64,000 nt of DNA from Heyndrickxia oleronia (lineage in GTDB: Bacteria; Bacillota; Bacilli; Bacillales; Bacillaceae_C). The position numbers were made by a program, and so were the translations under genes. Every line of letters begins with the position of its first letter. Position 1 is the first letter of the stretch. Location of the stretch: positions 4,614,001 to 4,678,000 of the forward strand of contig NZ_CP065424.1 of NCBI RefSeq assembly GCF_017809215.1. Reading direction: 5' to 3'. The notes beneath the pieces were generated by a model. The model saw only the letters and a list, made by a program, of their open reading frames with translations. It had not been told where the DNA came from and searched no databases. Shown one piece after another: positions 9,184 to 18,720 of this stretch.

Positions 9184-10272
9184 ATGAAAATAAATGCAGC
9201 AGTGACTCATGGACAAGGTCAAGATTTTGTTTTAGAAGAAGTCGAGCTTGCTGACCCAAAGGCAAATGAAGTATTAGTAAAAATTATAGCTACTGGCGTT
9301 TGTCATACAGATGCCGTTGCACGTGATGCAGCAATTGCACCACTTCCAGCTGTTTTAGGCCATGAAGGAGCAGGAATAGTAGAAAAAGTGGGTGAAAATG
9401 TTACAGATCTTGAACCCGGTGACCATGTAGTACTCTCATTTGCTCACTGTGGTCATTGTCATAATTGTTTAACCGGACATCCAACAGCCTGTGAAACATT
9501 TAATGAGCTTAATTTCGGCGGTATAAACGATGACCATACACATCGTTTATCACAAAATGGGAAAGAATTATCAACATTCTTTGGACAATCTTCATTCGGT
9601 ACATTCGCCATTTCACATGAACGCAATGTGGTAAAAGTTGATAAAGAGGTTGATTTAGCTTTATTAGGACCTTTAGGCTGTGGAATCCAAACAGGAGCAG
9701 GTACCGTTCTAAACAAACTTCAACCAACATTTGGTACTTCTATTGCCATTTTCGGTACTGGAGCTGTAGGTTTAAGTGCAATCATGGCAGCAAAAATTGT
9801 AGGATGCAAAAATATCATCGCTATTGATGTACATGATAATCGACTTGAACTCGCCAAAGAACTAGGGGCTACGCATACTCTAAATGGAACAAAAGTGGAT
9901 GTTGTAAATGAAATTAAAGCAATTACGAATGGCGGTACAGAATTTTCAATTGATACAACTGGTGTTCCTCCAGTCGTACGTCAATCCTTACATGCATTAC
10001 GTCCATTAGGTATTGCAGCAATCGTCGGTGTAACACCTGAAATGAGCATTGATGTTCACAATGATTTAATGGCTGAAGGTAAAACCATGATGGGTGTTAT
10101 TGAAGGAGATGCAGTCGCAAAAATCTTTATCCCACAACTTGTAGATTACTATAAAAGAGGACTATTCCCATTCGATAAGTTAGTAAAATTCTATGACTTC
10201 GATCAAATCAATGAAGCTTTTGCCGCATCTAAATCTGGTGAGGTTATTAAGCCGATATTAAAAATTCAATAA
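9184..10272 (+). CDS. Zinc-dependent alcohol dehydrogenase, NAD(P) (aryl-alcohol type)
   Basis: A 362-residue medium-chain dehydrogenase/reductase. Catalytic zinc ligands are C40 (GVCHTD) and H60/E61 (LGHEGAG), with a later Cys in GPLGCGIQTGAG. A structural zinc loop CGHCHNCLTGHPTAC supplies four Cys. The Rossmann motif GTGAVGLSA lies near 190-200. The pattern is closest to class III-like and benzyl alcohol dehydrogenases. The ATG at 9184 is preceded by AAAGGGG; a TTG three bases upstream is an alternative start. It stands alone, divergent from lysR, and ends at a strong terminator. Confidence 0.92.
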   Translation: MKINAAVTHGQGQDFVLEEVELADPKANEVLVKIIATGVCHTDAVARDAAIAPLPAVLGHEGAGIVEKVGENVTDLEPGDHVVLSFAHCGHCHNCLTGHPTACETFNELNFGGINDDHTHRLSQNGKELSTFFGQSSFGTFAISHERNVVKVDKEVDLALLGPLGCGIQTGAGTVLNKLQPTFGTSIAIFGTGAVGLSAIMAAKIVGCKNIIAIDVHDNRLELAKELGATHTLNGTKVDVVNEIKAITNGGTEFSIDTTGVPPVVRQSLHALRPLGIAAIVGVTPEMSIDVHNDLMAEGKTMMGVIEGDAVAKIFIPQLVDYYKRGLFPFDKLVKFYDFDQINEAFAASKSGEVIKPILKIQ

Positions 10273-10304
10273 AAATAATCGTTATTAAAACGATGTTGTA
10301 CAAG

Positions 10305-10338
10305 AAATGGCCCGGATTTTTATCCGGGCCATTTTTTT
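10305..10338 (+). terminator. Rho-independent terminator after the alcohol dehydrogenase
   Basis: The perfect 13-bp stem AAATGGCCCGGAT / ATCCGGGCCATTT with a four-base loop is followed by a run of T. Confidence 0.92.
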
Positions 10339-10545
10339 GAGTATCTCCGCAACATATTTATTTTGCTGCGGGTCTTTTAATCCACCTTTAGAGAGCTTTA
10401 AAGAAAGGAAGGAAAAGATGTTGTTCGATTGCAATATTTCGTTATCACATTATCAATCTGTTTTTAAATGAGAGAGAAAACGATAAAAAATATAATTTTA
10501 CGCTAAATAAACCTTCGTTTTAGGATTTGTATATCATCGTTCATT

Positions 10546-11058
10546 CTAAGATTCATCTCCTATTAATTTTAAAAATCGATGATTCCAAATATTTTCATAA
10601 AAATCAATCGTCTCTTTTGCAGACATAAATGGATTATTCAAAGTAGAAGTTGCTTTTTGTACCATGAAGTTTTCATATCCCAATCCATGAGCAAATTTAA
10701 TCGTAGCATCCATACAGTATTCTGTTTGGGCACCACAAAATTCAATACGCTGTACAGCTAATTGGTCTAAAAGATTTTTTAAGTTTGTTTTGTAAAAGGA
10801 ATTTGCATGTATTTTTTTAATAAAAAAATCTTGTTCCTGAACATCTAGATTAGCATGGATAGCCCATGGTTCTTCTTCAGGCACTAATTCTTCATCACAG
10901 TGTTGAACAAAAATGATTGGTTTATGCAATTCTCGATATAAGGCAATTCTATTATTTACTTTAGTGATTAGATTTTCTAAATCAAATAGGTGATCCCCAC
11001 TGTAACATACGCCATTCTGCAAATCGATGACGATTAATACATCTGCACAAGTCTCCAT
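10546..11058 (-). CDS. Isochorismatase-like cysteine hydrolase
   Basis: A 170-residue enzyme of the isochorismatase/nicotinamidase superfamily. The catalytic triad is readable: D12 (VIDLQNG), K82 (in KIHANSF) and C115 (in GAQTEYCMDAT). The general fold pattern, with FVQHCD and a C-terminal helix, agrees. The start at 11058 was chosen because AGAGGGAC lies seven bases before the ATG; an in-frame ATG at 11076 has no site. The real substrate (an amide or enol ether) cannot be inferred. It is a single-gene unit with about 200 bp of featureless DNA on its downstream side. Confidence 0.88.
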   Translation of the reverse strand: METCADVLIVIDLQNGVCYSGDHLFDLENLITKVNNRIALYRELHKPIIFVQHCDEELVPEEEPWAIHANLDVQEQDFFIKKIHANSFYKTNLKNLLDQLAVQRIEFCGAQTEYCMDATIKFAHGLGYENFMVQKATSTLNNPFMSAKETIDFYENIWNHRFLKLIGDES

Positions 11059-11356
11059 TATTTGTCCCTCTTTCATTTTGCAATATGTTAATAATTCTTA
11101 TGGATGTATTATACACTCTTATTTAACAATGAATTACAGCAAAATATAAAAAATTAAAAATTAAAAAACTTACAATCTATAAAAAAGAGACATGAAACTT
11201 TATACATTCATTTACGTAGAAATAATATAGGGATGCAGAAATGAAACAGTTTTTGCACTTAATTTTTAGGAACACTTTTTCGGTTACAATGTTAATGTGA
11301 CTTAATCAAAATAAATGATCAAACACTCCTGTGTAATGTGCTCTAGGTGATTTCAA

Positions 11357-11434
11357 ATGGTTCCTTTTATAATACTTACAGTAATTTTAGCTTCATTTTT
11401 CAATCGTCGAAATGCTAAGGGGATGGTTATTTGA
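11357..11434 (+). CDS. Possible 25-residue membrane peptide upstream of the M50 protease
   Basis: A short hydrophobic reading frame (MVPFIILTVILASFF, then basic residues) with a fair ribosome site (AGGTGA, six bases before the ATG). Its TGA stop overlaps the TTG start of the protease gene as TTGA, which would couple their translation. It could also be a chance frame. I do not recognise it. Confidence 0.3.
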   Translation: MVPFIILTVILASFFNRRNAKGMVI

Positions 11435-12531
11435 GGAAAACGAATATAACTAGAAGTAAGAAAACCTCTTTAGGGATATTTATTGCAATAGGGGCCTTTT
11501 TACTTACTAAAATAAAGTATGTTTTAATCGTTTTTAAATTCTTAAAACTCCAGACACTCGTAAGCATGTTTATTTATTTAGGTACCTATGCTCTTTTTTT
11601 TGGCTGGAAGTTCGCAGTTGCGCTAGTCTATTTATTGTTTGTTCACGAAATGGGGCATTTGTACGCTGCTAAAAAGATTAAACTTCCTGTCAGCCCTGCC
11701 TTGTTTATTCCTTTTGTTGGAGCCGTTATCGGTTTAAAGGAGATGCCTAAAAATGCAAAGGATGAAGGATTTGTGGCATATATGGGTCCTTTTTTTGGAC
11801 TATTATCCTTTTTACCTGCCATTCCCTTGTATTATTTTACACATGAACCATTCTGGGCACTTCTGATTATTTTAGGAGCGATGATCAATTTATTTAATCT
11901 TATCCCAATTACCCCTTTGGATGGCGGGAGAATTGCTGCAGGAATTAGTACGAAACTATGGGGGGTAGGTATCATCATATTATTAGCTTTTTCAATTATG
12001 AATCATAGTCCTATCGGATTTTTAATTGTCATCTTAGGCGGAACAGAGTGGTACAAATTATATAAAAAACAAAAAAGTTTACATAACGATAAAATGGAAG
12101 TCCAAGAACTGGAACAATTGGTCGTAAAACTAAAGAATGGATCAAACGATTTAGATTTCGTTCAAGAAGTTACTGACAAAGTAAAACAGAAAGTCACAAA
12201 CCAAGAAATTACTAAAATATTAAATACACTAAATACAGAAATTGAAAAAATGAAAAAAGATATATATCTTCAACAATTATCGGGTACCCTAGTATTAAAT
12301 GAAGAACACCTTCATCCAAATCAACAGGTCATTGAACGTACTCTCAACAACTTAGAGGAAAAATTACTAGATTATAAAAAAGAAATACAGACAACAGAGA
12401 GCTACTATAAAACTAACAAAAAAACGAAGATTCAATTACTTTTAATTTATATTGGACTAATCATTGCACTGGCTACTTGCTATTATTATAGCCAGGAAAT
12501 ACTTATGAACTATCCAGAAATACAATTATAA
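11431..12531 (+). CDS. Site-2 protease family (M50) membrane protein
   Basis: A 366-residue intramembrane metalloprotease candidate. The zinc motif is H72-E73-M-G-H76 inside a membrane helix, and the second conserved motif NLIPITPLDGGR (about residues 173-184) supplies the usual Asp ligand. About six hydrophobic helices come first, then a predicted coiled coil (about 215-335) rich in Lys and Glu, and one last membrane helix near the C terminus. The coiled-coil extension is unusual for simple M50 proteins. The TTG at 11431 is preceded by TAAGGGGAT. Its target is unknown; regulators or signal-peptide remnants are typical substrates of the family. Confidence 0.85.
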   Translation: MRKTNITRSKKTSLGIFIAIGAFLLTKIKYVLIVFKFLKLQTLVSMFIYLGTYALFFGWKFAVALVYLLFVHEMGHLYAAKKIKLPVSPALFIPFVGAVIGLKEMPKNAKDEGFVAYMGPFFGLLSFLPAIPLYYFTHEPFWALLIILGAMINLFNLIPITPLDGGRIAAGISTKLWGVGIIILLAFSIMNHSPIGFLIVILGGTEWYKLYKKQKSLHNDKMEVQELEQLVVKLKNGSNDLDFVQEVTDKVKQKVTNQEITKILNTLNTEIEKMKKDIYLQQLSGTLVLNEEHLHPNQQVIERTLNNLEEKLLDYKKEIQTTESYYKTNKKTKIQLLLIYIGLIIALATCYYYSQEILMNYPEIQL

Positions 12532-12559
12532 TAAAAAATTAAAATCAAAACATCATTTA

Positions 12560-12609
12560 AAGGTGCCTGTCCCACGGTAAATTTTTTTACCAAAGGGATC
12601 AAGCACCTT
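12560..12609. repeat. Long imperfect hairpin containing AGGTGCCTGTCCC
   Basis: Nested arms AAGGTGC/GCACCTT, TCCC/GGGA and GGTAAA/TTTACC fold into one 50-nt hairpin. The AGGTGCCTGTCCC word resembles a dispersed intergenic repeat I recall from Bacillus genomes. It lies between the protease and the DUF1456 gene, which converge, so it may also serve as a terminator. Confidence 0.5.
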
Positions 12610-12695
12610 AACTATGTTTCTTTTGTTTTCCCTGTTGGGACTATAGTTTTTCTGTCCGAATCTATCCTGTCAATCCTGTATAATTCACAATAGCA

Positions 12696-13196
12696 TTATC
12701 CCCTAAATTTAATCGCAAGTCCTTTTAAGAAGTTTCTAGCGAAATTATCTCCACACTCCTTATAATTCTTATGCCCCTCTTTTCTTAATAAAGCTCCTAG
12801 TTCGCCTTTTGATACACGTAATCCTGCATATTTAAAAATATCTAGTATATCATCCGTCGTTAAAGACAATGCTATTTTGACTTTCTTTAAAAGAAGATTA
12901 TTCACATTTCCACTTGTCTTTAAAGGAGATTCTGCTGGATTAGGTTGTCCAGGCTTCGGCTCTTGCTCCCCTCTTTTATAAATAATAAGACCATTTAAAA
13001 AAGAATCTAACATACTGTGCGTACATTTAATTTGATCTTCATTCTCGTATTCATCTTCATCGTATGTCTTTGTAAGTATCTTGACCACTTCAGGTACTGA
13101 TACCTCCACACCACCAAGCTTAAATATCTCTGCCATCTCTTTATTTTTTATTTCTAATGCATATCTCAAACGAATCAATATATCGTTATTATCCAT
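12696..13196 (-). CDS. DUF1456 family protein (YehS-like)
   Basis: A 166-residue soluble protein made of two copies of a roughly 70-residue unit: NDILIRLRYALEIKNKEM at the N terminus and KVKIALSLTTDDILDIFKYAG in the second half, each followed by a V-K/G-x-L-x-K region. This tandem unit is the hallmark of DUF1456. The start has AGGAGGTTTAATA before the ATG. The function is unknown. It is monocistronic, with no terminator that I could identify with certainty. Confidence 0.85.
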   Translation of the reverse strand: MDNNDILIRLRYALEIKNKEMAEIFKLGGVEVSVPEVVKILTKTYDEDEYENEDQIKCTHSMLDSFLNGLIIYKRGEQEPKPGQPNPAESPLKTSGNVNNLLLKKVKIALSLTTDDILDIFKYAGLRVSKGELGALLRKEGHKNYKECGDNFARNFLKGLAIKFRG

Positions 13197-13446
13197 TATT
13201 AAACCTCCTAATTTTTCAATTTATGCTTATAAAAGAAAAGCACCTACTCTGAATTGCTAAAATCTCAACTTACCTACATTATTCGGTTAAAACTATATTG
13301 TCTGTGGCACCTCTTTTTTATATTAGTTTCCAACAATAATTATTAACAATGAGGTAAAGAATATTGTAATCACAGTTTCTCCCTAAAATTATACTATTTA
13401 TTCCATGCCGGACACATCAATAATCGGGCTAAAGGTGTAGATTCCA
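13197..13446. other. Intergenic stretch without recognised features
   Basis: A/T-rich, stops in all frames, no hairpin with a T-run and no gene seen. It contains the upstream region of the DUF1456 gene. Confidence 0.4.
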
Positions 13447-13487
13447 CAAAAAAAGAAGCAGGTTTACGATACAGAAAATGACCTGCT
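13447..13487 (-). terminator. Terminator downstream of the DUF4256 gene
   Basis: On the minus strand AGCAGGT and ACCTGCT pair around a 17-nt loop, followed by TCTTTTTTTG. It lies about 140 bp past the stop of the DUF4256 gene. Confidence 0.6.
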
Positions 13488-13624
13488 ACCTACTTTGTTC
13501 CACTATTAATAGAAAGAAAATGTTATATTTGAATGGACCCTTCTATTTTTTAGTTTAGTCCTATACTTGCTACCACTTCACATGAAATATAAACTATATA
13601 TTTCCCATGGTTTCACTCCAAAAA

Positions 13625-14191
13625 TCAAACCATTAGCGAGCCACGAAAACCTCTTGAAGCATAATAGGATTCTGCTCCGTTATGATACAAAAAGACCGTG
13701 TCGTAACGACGATCACAAAAGACGGCACCACCTAGGTCTCTAATATTAGCAGGTGTTTTCACCCAACTAGATGTTTTTGTATCAAAAACTCCCAGTTTCT
13801 GCAGCTCCCGATATTGTTCCTCCGTTAAAATCTCAATACCCATGTCTGCAGCCATATCCATAGCGTTATTTTTCGGTTTATGCTCTTTCCTTGACTCCAG
13901 TGCCTTTCGATCATAACAAACACTTCTGCGGCCTTTAGGAGTTTGCTCGGAACAATCATAAAAAATATACACATCCGCCTTTTTATCATAACTAATAACA
14001 TCTGGTTCGCCACCTGTTATTTCCATTTTATTAAGCGACCAAAGTTTTTCTGCATTCGTTTCAAGCTTTGCCTGCACATTAGCCCATTCCAGTCCTTCGT
14101 GGCGATTCATATTTTTCTCAAAACGTGCTTTCAATGTTGTCAGTATTTTTTCACGTTGTTCTGATGATAACTCCCTTTGTTCATTTTGCAT
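13625..14191 (-). CDS. DUF4256 domain-containing protein
   Basis: A 188-residue soluble protein matching DUF4256 over its length. Typical segments are WSLNKMEITGGEPDV (about 51-65), a GRRSVCYDRKALESRK block (about 86-101) and the C-terminal FLYHNGAESYYASRGFRG. The start has GGAGGAGTCC upstream. The family occurs widely in bacteria, but its biochemical role is not known to me. It stands alone. Confidence 0.88.
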   Translation of the reverse strand: MQNEQRELSSEQREKILTTLKARFEKNMNRHEGLEWANVQAKLETNAEKLWSLNKMEITGGEPDVISYDKKADVYIFYDCSEQTPKGRRSVCYDRKALESRKEHKPKNNAMDMAADMGIEILTEEQYRELQKLGVFDTKTSSWVKTPANIRDLGGAVFCDRRYDTVFLYHNGAESYYASRGFRGSLMV

Positions 14192-14625
14192 ACTAGGACT
14201 CCTCCTATAATATATTAATTCTTAAATTGTTTCATCATCACTGGGTTCTTATGTATTTGATATTTGGTTTAAATTAAAAACACCAAGAATCCCTGCAGTA
14301 TCAACACTGTCTTGCTTCTTCATAAGTATGAACAGTTAATCCAACATCCAACACCTTTTGGATTGAACATTATGCAAAGGTGTAAGCGATTTTCCAAATG
14401 TTAGCAAAAACAATCTGGTACATTGTTAATATTAAGTTCCTACACATAATTTTGAAATGGAAAATTACTAGAACTAATGTAATTAGTTACACCTACTATA
14501 AATAAACTTGTAAATATATAAAGCGAAAGGGGGCATAGAAAGGATTCAAGACATTAAATTTACTGCCGCCTCCCACATAATAGAGTACATGATTCACTCC
14601 CATAAAGTAGCTCTTTTTATTTTTA
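14192..14625. other. Intergenic region, nothing recognised
   Basis: About 430 bp of A/T-rich DNA separates the DUF4256 gene from the end of the ABC exporter operon. No clear gene or T-tailed hairpin was seen. The promoter of the DUF4256 gene must lie here. Confidence 0.4.
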
Positions 14626-15285
14626 TTATTTTGGTTTCCTATCTACCCTCCTAATAAAGACAATTGTAATACATAATAATACGAAAACCGATATAAATAA
14701 AATGGTGAATTTCGTAGATAAAGTAGGTTCCCAGATTGGAGGGTCAAATAAAAATATATGCGGCCATGGCATGAACTCTCCTAACGTTACAACCTCTAAG
14801 ACAGTATAAATTACAATAACTGTTAATGAAATTTCTATATTTTTAATCAATACCATTAGGGATGTCCCAAAAAACATATAGAATAACACTAAAATAATGA
14901 AATGGATCATGTTTAGGGCTGATAACTGGTGCGTTCCATACTTTACTATAAAAATAGTACAAAGGAGAAACACACCTAAGATATTAATTACAAAATAACG
15001 AAGAAAATCATTAAAAAGATGTTTTGAGTAGTATGGAATTAAGGTTTCTTGTGCTCCTTCTTGATACATTTCACTCAAACGGTACATAAGACACCAACAT
15101 GAAAAAGGGATGTAAACACCTTGTATTACAATAAGGTTATTATAAATACCTGTTTGCTCTCTTGGAATAAAAAGTATTAAAAACACAGCGAAGATAAACA
15201 TTATAATTGGGACAAAAAAGATAATACCCATTGTCTTACGATCAAAGAGGAAGAAAGCATAAAGTTTATAAACATATTTCTTCAT
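14626..15285 (-). CDS. ABC-2 type exporter membrane subunit (small permease)
   Basis: A 219-residue membrane protein with six predicted helices; the N terminus is short and basic. It abuts the ATPase gene directly (start 15285, stop of the ATPase gene at 15286). It most likely forms part of the membrane channel with the larger protein encoded first in the operon. I cannot identify a named family, and the assignment rests on topology and position. Confidence 0.65.
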   Translation of the reverse strand: MKKYVYKLYAFFLFDRKTMGIIFFVPIIMFIFAVFLILFIPREQTGIYNNLIVIQGVYIPFSCWCLMYRLSEMYQEGAQETLIPYYSKHLFNDFLRYFVINILGVFLLCTIFIVKYGTHQLSALNMIHFIILVLFYMFFGTSLMVLIKNIEISLTVIVIYTVLEVVTLGEFMPWPHIFLFDPPIWEPTLSTKFTILFISVFVLLCITIVFIRRVDRKPK

Positions 15286-16149
15286 CTATTTCACACCCTT
15301 GACAATCGCCAAATAACCATCTACAAGTCTAGGTGCTACCGGCATTGCATCTACTTCCTTTTCTAATGAAAAGATACGAATATTTAAACCCGTTTCTTCC
15401 TCGGTAATTTGTACTACTTCTTTTTCCATCATTATTAAGTCTAAATTTTCCGGTGATACATTATATTCATAAACATATCCTTCCGCGTATGCCTTCATTG
15501 CTGAAGGAGTACCCTCAAATAGTACTTTCCCATTCTTTAAGACCCCAATCTTTGTGCATAAAAATTCTATATCTTCTACAATATGAGAAGAAATAATGAC
15601 AGTTCTTTCGGAGCCAAGATTCCTTAATAAATTTCGAAATCGAATTCGTTCCTCAATGTCTAGACCTGCAGTTGGTTCATCAAATATTAAGATGGATGGA
15701 TTCCCCATTAATAGCTGGGCAATTCCAACCCTTTTTCTCATTCCCCCAGATAGTTCAATCATTTTTTTATTTTCATGGCCCTGTAGATTAACCTTCTTTA
15801 TTACCTGATTAATAATCGTTTTCCTTTTATGTTTATCCATCATTCCTTGAAGCATAGCAATATGGTCTAGTACTTCCTCTATTGTAATATTTGGATAGAC
15901 CATGAAATCTTGTGGTAAATATCCAATTAGTGTATTTTGTTTTACATACTTACCCTTGGTATAATCTTCTCCGTTTATTTCAATTCTCCCGCTATTCATG
16001 GAAATAAGGCTGGATAAAATTTTCATTAAGGTAGTTTTCCCAGCACCGTTTGGTCCAACTAATCCATATATCCCCTCTATATTTAATGTAATGTTAGATA
16101 GTATCTCATGTTTTTTGATTTTTTTATTTATCCCGGAAACCTTTATCAT
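15286..16149 (-). CDS. ABC transporter ATP-binding protein
   Basis: A 287-residue ATPase of the exporter class. Walker A GPNGAGKTT (about 33-41), Q-loop GYLPQDFMVY, signature LSGGMRKR (about 134-141), Walker B ILIFDEPTAG and a switch His in IISSHIVEDIE are all present. The last 80 residues form the extension common to ABC-2 ATPases. Its start overlaps the stop of the upstream membrane gene by four bases (ATGA), so the two are translationally coupled. Substrate unknown; peptides or bacteriocins are common for this layout. Confidence 0.92.
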   Translation of the reverse strand: MIKVSGINKKIKKHEILSNITLNIEGIYGLVGPNGAGKTTLMKILSSLISMNSGRIEINGEDYTKGKYVKQNTLIGYLPQDFMVYPNITIEEVLDHIAMLQGMMDKHKRKTIINQVIKKVNLQGHENKKMIELSGGMRKRVGIAQLLMGNPSILIFDEPTAGLDIEERIRFRNLLRNLGSERTVIISSHIVEDIEFLCTKIGVLKNGKVLFEGTPSAMKAYAEGYVYEYNVSPENLDLIMMEKEVVQITEEETGLNIRIFSLEKEVDAMPVAPRLVDGYLAIVKGVK

Positions 16150-18182
16150 TTTACCCTCTCCCTAAAACCTTGAAAAAGTTTTACCGTTTTTAACCAACTA
16201 TCCGAAACGTTACTCATTTCCTTATACCATAAAACTAAAAATTCCTTTTGTTGTTTCTCCGATAAATCATAGAATTGTTTATAAAACTGCTCAACAATTT
16301 TTTGCGTTGAATATGGAGGTTCTGCACTTGTAGGAGCAGAAACTGGAGATTTAATCTTCACTTTATCTCGTATATAAATAGATAGAATATCATTAAACGC
16401 AAAGATTTGTTCATAAGAGGAAAGTGTTCTTTGATCATAATTCCACAGTAGTGCAGGGATAAAGACTTCAGGAATTTCTTTTACCGCAGAACTAATATTT
16501 AAAAGTGTTTCATGTTGAATTAGAAGATGATCACTACTTAAATAAGAATTCAATTCCCAATTAGGAGATACTAGTACGATTTTATTAGGCAACTTCATAT
16601 CATTTAAATGAAACATATCCCTAATTTCTCTATTCACTTCAATTAGATATTTTTCATATACTTGCCAGTCCTTTGAAATATCCGACCAAGAATTGGGATA
16701 AATCACCTCTTGTCTACCGAATTTCTTTTTTGTAATTTCTCCAGCAATAACTGTTATTCCCCCCGAAACATCACCACTATAGGTTCCATTTCTATGAGAA
16801 TGCAAATTAGTATAGATGGGGATTTCGCCATTAAACGTTAAATTATAATGAATAATTTTTTTGGATTGCATAGAAAGGGATTTTATTGCATCGCCGTATA
16901 CATTTATATATGTAAATGGTGCATGATCAGATTTTACCGGTATCCAACTAAAGTAATTCGGTAAATACAAATAGTTTTCTGAAATTGGAATCTGGGCTGA
17001 GTCTTTCATATCATAATAAAAAGTTATTTTATCGTTTGGCACTTTAGACGACCTTTTCACCGTTACAAAATCACCTTGTTGCACAAATGGTAAATGATTA
17101 CCATCCCTATCAATCACTTTTATCACTTTAAAAAAGTGATAAAGTACAAAAGATAGAGTATTATTCATGATATTATTTACTGTTACCTTCGTTTCTGCTG
17201 AAACATTCTTATCAACGTTTAATGTAATATCATATTGCTTGATAGAATACTGTAAATAATTTCGAGCAACATCTTCTTTTGGTACTTTATAATACTTAAT
17301 TTCCTTAGCAAAATTTTCATAACTAAAAATTGGTTTTTCATCTTGAAATATATTTGGAAAGATTATGGTATTACCGATTAAAAGAAAAAGGCATATTATT
17401 AAAATAAAAGTTTTATCACGGACTGTCCGAGCTGATTTTAGAAGTAAAATAAACACAATACCAATTGCTGAAATACACCAAAAAGTAATTTTTAAATATG
17501 CAGATTCAGAAGTATTATAACCAACTAATTCATTAAACGAATTTTCACTATGGAGGGGACCAATATAGAATAAACTACCTAAATCAGAAAATGAAAGTTT
17601 ACGAAAATATGAAGAAAATAATTCTGTGTTCATGGGTCCAATCGCTATCCAGACTACAATCATTAGCACAAAGCTGATTTTGCTTTTTCCAAATAGCAGT
17701 GCAACTAAAATACCTAAGAAATACGTAAAAACAAATGGTAAAAACCAATATACAATGATGTAGGAAGCCGTCTGTGAATAGAATGAGGAAAATGGAATTC
17801 CAACTGAGTGGAAATAGACAAAAATGAAGGAAATTTGTGCACCTAAGAAAATAACTAAAAATAGTAAATGGTTACACAATAATGCAGCAATTTTTAATAA
17901 TGTAATTCGAAAAGATCCAACAAATAAATTATTTGCACCAAATTTGTATTCGTCCGAAAATAACCTATAAAAGAAGACAATAAATAATAACATGACGGCT
18001 TGAATAATAAGCATCATTTCTCCTACAAAGCTCCCATAATCCATATAATCATAAGCTTTATTATCATCAATAAAAAATCTCAGAAATAACATAACAACCA
18101 TAAATAGCATGGTCCCTAAATAAAAGAAACTTTTCAGTAATCGCTTATTATAAAATAAAAACAAATTTAAAAAAATGTTCAT
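16146..18182 (-). CDS. Large ABC exporter permease with an extracytoplasmic domain resembling M1-peptidase scaffolds
   Basis: A 678-residue membrane protein. The N-terminal half (about 1-275) has seven or more hydrophobic helices like ABC-2 permeases. After a last helix near 255-275 a soluble region of about 380 residues follows, expected outside the cell. Its beta-rich first part (YDITLNVDKNVSAETKVTV, FFKVIKVIDRDGN, ITFYYDM) resembles the N-terminal domain of M1 aminopeptidases, which are fused to permeases in some bacteria. No HExxH motif is present, so it is probably not a peptidase. The start at 18182 has GAGGTG upstream. It heads the three-gene operon. Confidence 0.7.
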   Translation of the reverse strand: MNIFLNLFLFYNKRLLKSFFYLGTMLFMVVMLFLRFFIDDNKAYDYMDYGSFVGEMMLIIQAVMLLFIVFFYRLFSDEYKFGANNLFVGSFRITLLKIAALLCNHLLFLVIFLGAQISFIFVYFHSVGIPFSSFYSQTASYIIVYWFLPFVFTYFLGILVALLFGKSKISFVLMIVVWIAIGPMNTELFSSYFRKLSFSDLGSLFYIGPLHSENSFNELVGYNTSESAYLKITFWCISAIGIVFILLLKSARTVRDKTFILIICLFLLIGNTIIFPNIFQDEKPIFSYENFAKEIKYYKVPKEDVARNYLQYSIKQYDITLNVDKNVSAETKVTVNNIMNNTLSFVLYHFFKVIKVIDRDGNHLPFVQQGDFVTVKRSSKVPNDKITFYYDMKDSAQIPISENYLYLPNYFSWIPVKSDHAPFTYINVYGDAIKSLSMQSKKIIHYNLTFNGEIPIYTNLHSHRNGTYSGDVSGGITVIAGEITKKKFGRQEVIYPNSWSDISKDWQVYEKYLIEVNREIRDMFHLNDMKLPNKIVLVSPNWELNSYLSSDHLLIQHETLLNISSAVKEIPEVFIPALLWNYDQRTLSSYEQIFAFNDILSIYIRDKVKIKSPVSAPTSAEPPYSTQKIVEQFYKQFYDLSEKQQKEFLVLWYKEMSNVSDSWLKTVKLFQGFRERVK

Positions 18183-18554
18183 TTTAACATGACACCTCAT
18201 TTATTGAAGGAGATTCATAAACCATCTTTTAAGGAACAAGATATAACCTTATCGGAAAGGTAAATGTCTCACTATCTGGTACGTTTCCTAGTGAGTTTCT
18301 TAATAATATTCAAGATATCATCTTCTTCATCCATTTATCCAACTTATTTTACTTTATTTTACAATATTAAATTATAAAGTGTAATTCCTTTTATCTAAAA
18401 TTTGGGAATTTATTATTCACATTCAAAGAACCGATATAATAAATATCTTTATCAAAGCAAGGCTTTAGTATTTCTATTAAAAACCTCTGATTTAGAAAGC
18501 AACATTCATAATGTGTGGAAAATGATGGAGAAACCAATATAGGAGATGTGTAAA

Positions 18555-18701
18555 ATGAAAAATACTGTTAGTATACTGCTTGAATCTGATCCTCATTTTG
18601 GTGCTGAACCGCCTACAAAAATCGAAGGTGATATTGACAGCTTCATGCTTCAAGGTTTAACTTGTCCTTCAATAATGAATGAACCGCTTCATGCTGTGTA
18701 A
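18555..18701 (+). CDS. Small hypothetical protein, 48 residues
   Basis: A short frame starting MKNTVSILLESDPHFG with an excellent ribosome site (ATAGGAGATG, spacing seven). It is acidic, has no membrane segment and no family I recognise. It lies in a 950-bp region that otherwise lacks genes and sits just before a large RNA-like hairpin. Could be a real small protein or the remnant of a longer gene. Confidence 0.45.
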   Translation: MKNTVSILLESDPHFGAEPPTKIEGDIDSFMLQGLTCPSIMNEPLHAV

Positions 18702-18720
18702 CATGAGACTAATATAATAC

